From: Chloroflexota bacterium
GTDB taxonomy: Bacteria > Chloroflexota > Dehalococcoidia > Dehalococcoidales > UBA2162
NCBI GenBank assembly: GCA_016202525.1
Contig: JACQOM010000222.1
Location: 1 to 6,347 of the forward strand
DNA: 6,347 nucleotides
Direction: 5' to 3'
Part shown: one piece after another, positions 5,797 through 6,347 of the stretch
Position numbering within the stretch: position 1 is the stretch's first letter
Layout: each line of letters starts with the position of its first letter
Notes under the pieces: model-generated
What the model was told of the DNA's origin: nothing
What the model saw: only the letters and a program-made list of their open reading frames with translations
Database searches by the model: none
Position numbers and translations under genes: made by a program

Positions 5797-6347
5797 TTAA
5801 GTCGCTGATACAGGAGCTGGCAACGCCAATATACCTCTTTGTTTCAGGTCCTGCCGGACATCATCTAGCCCCAGTTCTGCCAGAGTTTCTGCGGTCGGGA
5901 TGCCATCTCTGTTCCAGCCACTTAGCTCGTAGTAAGTGTCGAGATATTTGTCATATACCTGCCGGTCTAACTTGCGCCGGGGTGGCGCCGGCTCCTGCTC
6001 AAAAAATATTCTGGGGACAATATCGTCCTTCCGGCTCATTCCCCGTCTCGCATTAAAGGCTCTAGCCAAGGTCACTATCCTTTTGCCGATAGTTTTTACC
6101 TCATCTTCATCAATGTTCATCCCGGTAGCGTTGCTAATTAGCTCAGCCAATTGAGCATGGGTATTTATCGGTACGGAGGTGCCGAACCCGCAGGTTCTAT
6201 GGCAAATGCCTAGGCTATCAGTAAGAAAGAACCACCGATGGTCGTAAAGTACAAGGGGAACGAATGACTTGGCGTCATATTCACTGCCATCTACATTGTA
6301 CTGACGCAGGTAGACCTCTTCATGCTCCTTGGGATACAGATACCAAC
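5797..6347 (-). CDS. Aldehyde ferredoxin oxidoreductase, C-terminal part (cut by window edge)
   Basis: The last 182 residues of a tungsten/molybdenum bis-pterin enzyme that oxidises aldehydes to carboxylic acids with ferredoxin; the full protein is normally about 600 residues, so roughly two thirds lie outside the window. The frame is open without a stop from the edge; the TTG at 6150 is an internal Leu codon, not a start. Visible residues 42-49, TDSLGICH, carry the Cys (visible residue 48) that matches the last of the four iron-sulfur cluster ligands of the family, and another Cys follows four residues later (CHRTC). Further family landmarks are LARAFNARRGMSRKDDIVPR and, near the end, YYELSGWNRDGIPTAETLAE followed by LGLDDV. 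It is cytoplasmic. The C45 gene follows after 108 bases on the same strand, so shared transcription is possible but not shown. Substrate not predictable. Confidence 0.92.
   Translation of the reverse strand, partial: WYLYPKEHEEVYLRQYNVDGSEYDAKSFVPLVLYDHRWFFLTDSLGICHRTCGFGTSVPINTHAQLAELISNATGMNIDEDEVKTIGKRIVTLARAFNARRGMSRKDDIVPRIFFEQEPAPPRRKLDRQVYDKYLDTYYELSGWNRDGIPTAETLAELGLDDVRQDLKQRGILALPAPVSAT

Noticed and set aside
5797..6150. Stand-alone 117-residue protein starting at a TTG codon at 6150
   Set aside because: The frame is open upstream to the window edge and encodes continuous aldehyde oxidoreductase sequence, including the cluster Cys motif, so the TTG is an internal Leu codon.

Overview
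All five protein genes I can support lie on the minus strand, so the window is read from its right edge to its left. The style suggests an uncultured anaerobic bacterium, most likely Chloroflexota of the Dehalococcoidia type. The grounds are a lipoprotein start ending in LASCAPAAP followed by a long Pro/Thr/Ala linker, a tungsten-type aldehyde ferredoxin oxidoreductase, and the mix of family-5 binding proteins, stand-alone nitroreductases and ATC-hydrolase-like proteins. This assignment is inference from protein style; no rRNA or marker gene is present.

Right to left: (1) 6347-5797, the C-terminal 182 residues of an aldehyde ferredoxin oxidoreductase, cut by the window edge. (2) A 108-base gap with a small hairpin. 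(3) 5688-3943, a large N-terminal-nucleophile hydrolase/acyltransferase of the C45 (penicillin acyltransferase-like) type. (4) 3946-2087, a lipoprotein solute-binding protein of the peptide/nickel ABC transporter family (SBP family 5). Its ATG overlaps the TGA of the C45 gene in an ATGA. A strong hairpin terminator (2060-2035) closes this unit. (5) A gene-poor stretch, 2086-1616, holding that terminator and a decayed palindromic GC-rich element. (6) 1615-1064, an L-2-amino-thiazoline-4-carboxylate hydrolase-like protein. (7) A 143-base gap with a copy of a common dispersed bacterial palindrome. (8) 920-15, a nitroreductase with a long N-terminal extension.

The most coherent functional unit is the overlapping C45 hydrolase and binding protein. 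A lipid-anchored receptor outside the membrane and an amide-bond-cleaving or acyl-transferring enzyme with no signal peptide suggest capture, import and internal cleavage of an N-acylated or peptide-like compound. No permease or ATPase gene is in the window, so the receptor would have to use a transporter encoded elsewhere. The aldehyde oxidoreductase upstream might oxidise an aldehyde product of the same route, but the 108-base gap leaves that open. The nitroreductase and the ATC-hydrolase-like gene each have their own ribosome binding site and are probably separate from this unit. I see no CRISPR array, tRNA, rRNA, transposase or phage gene.
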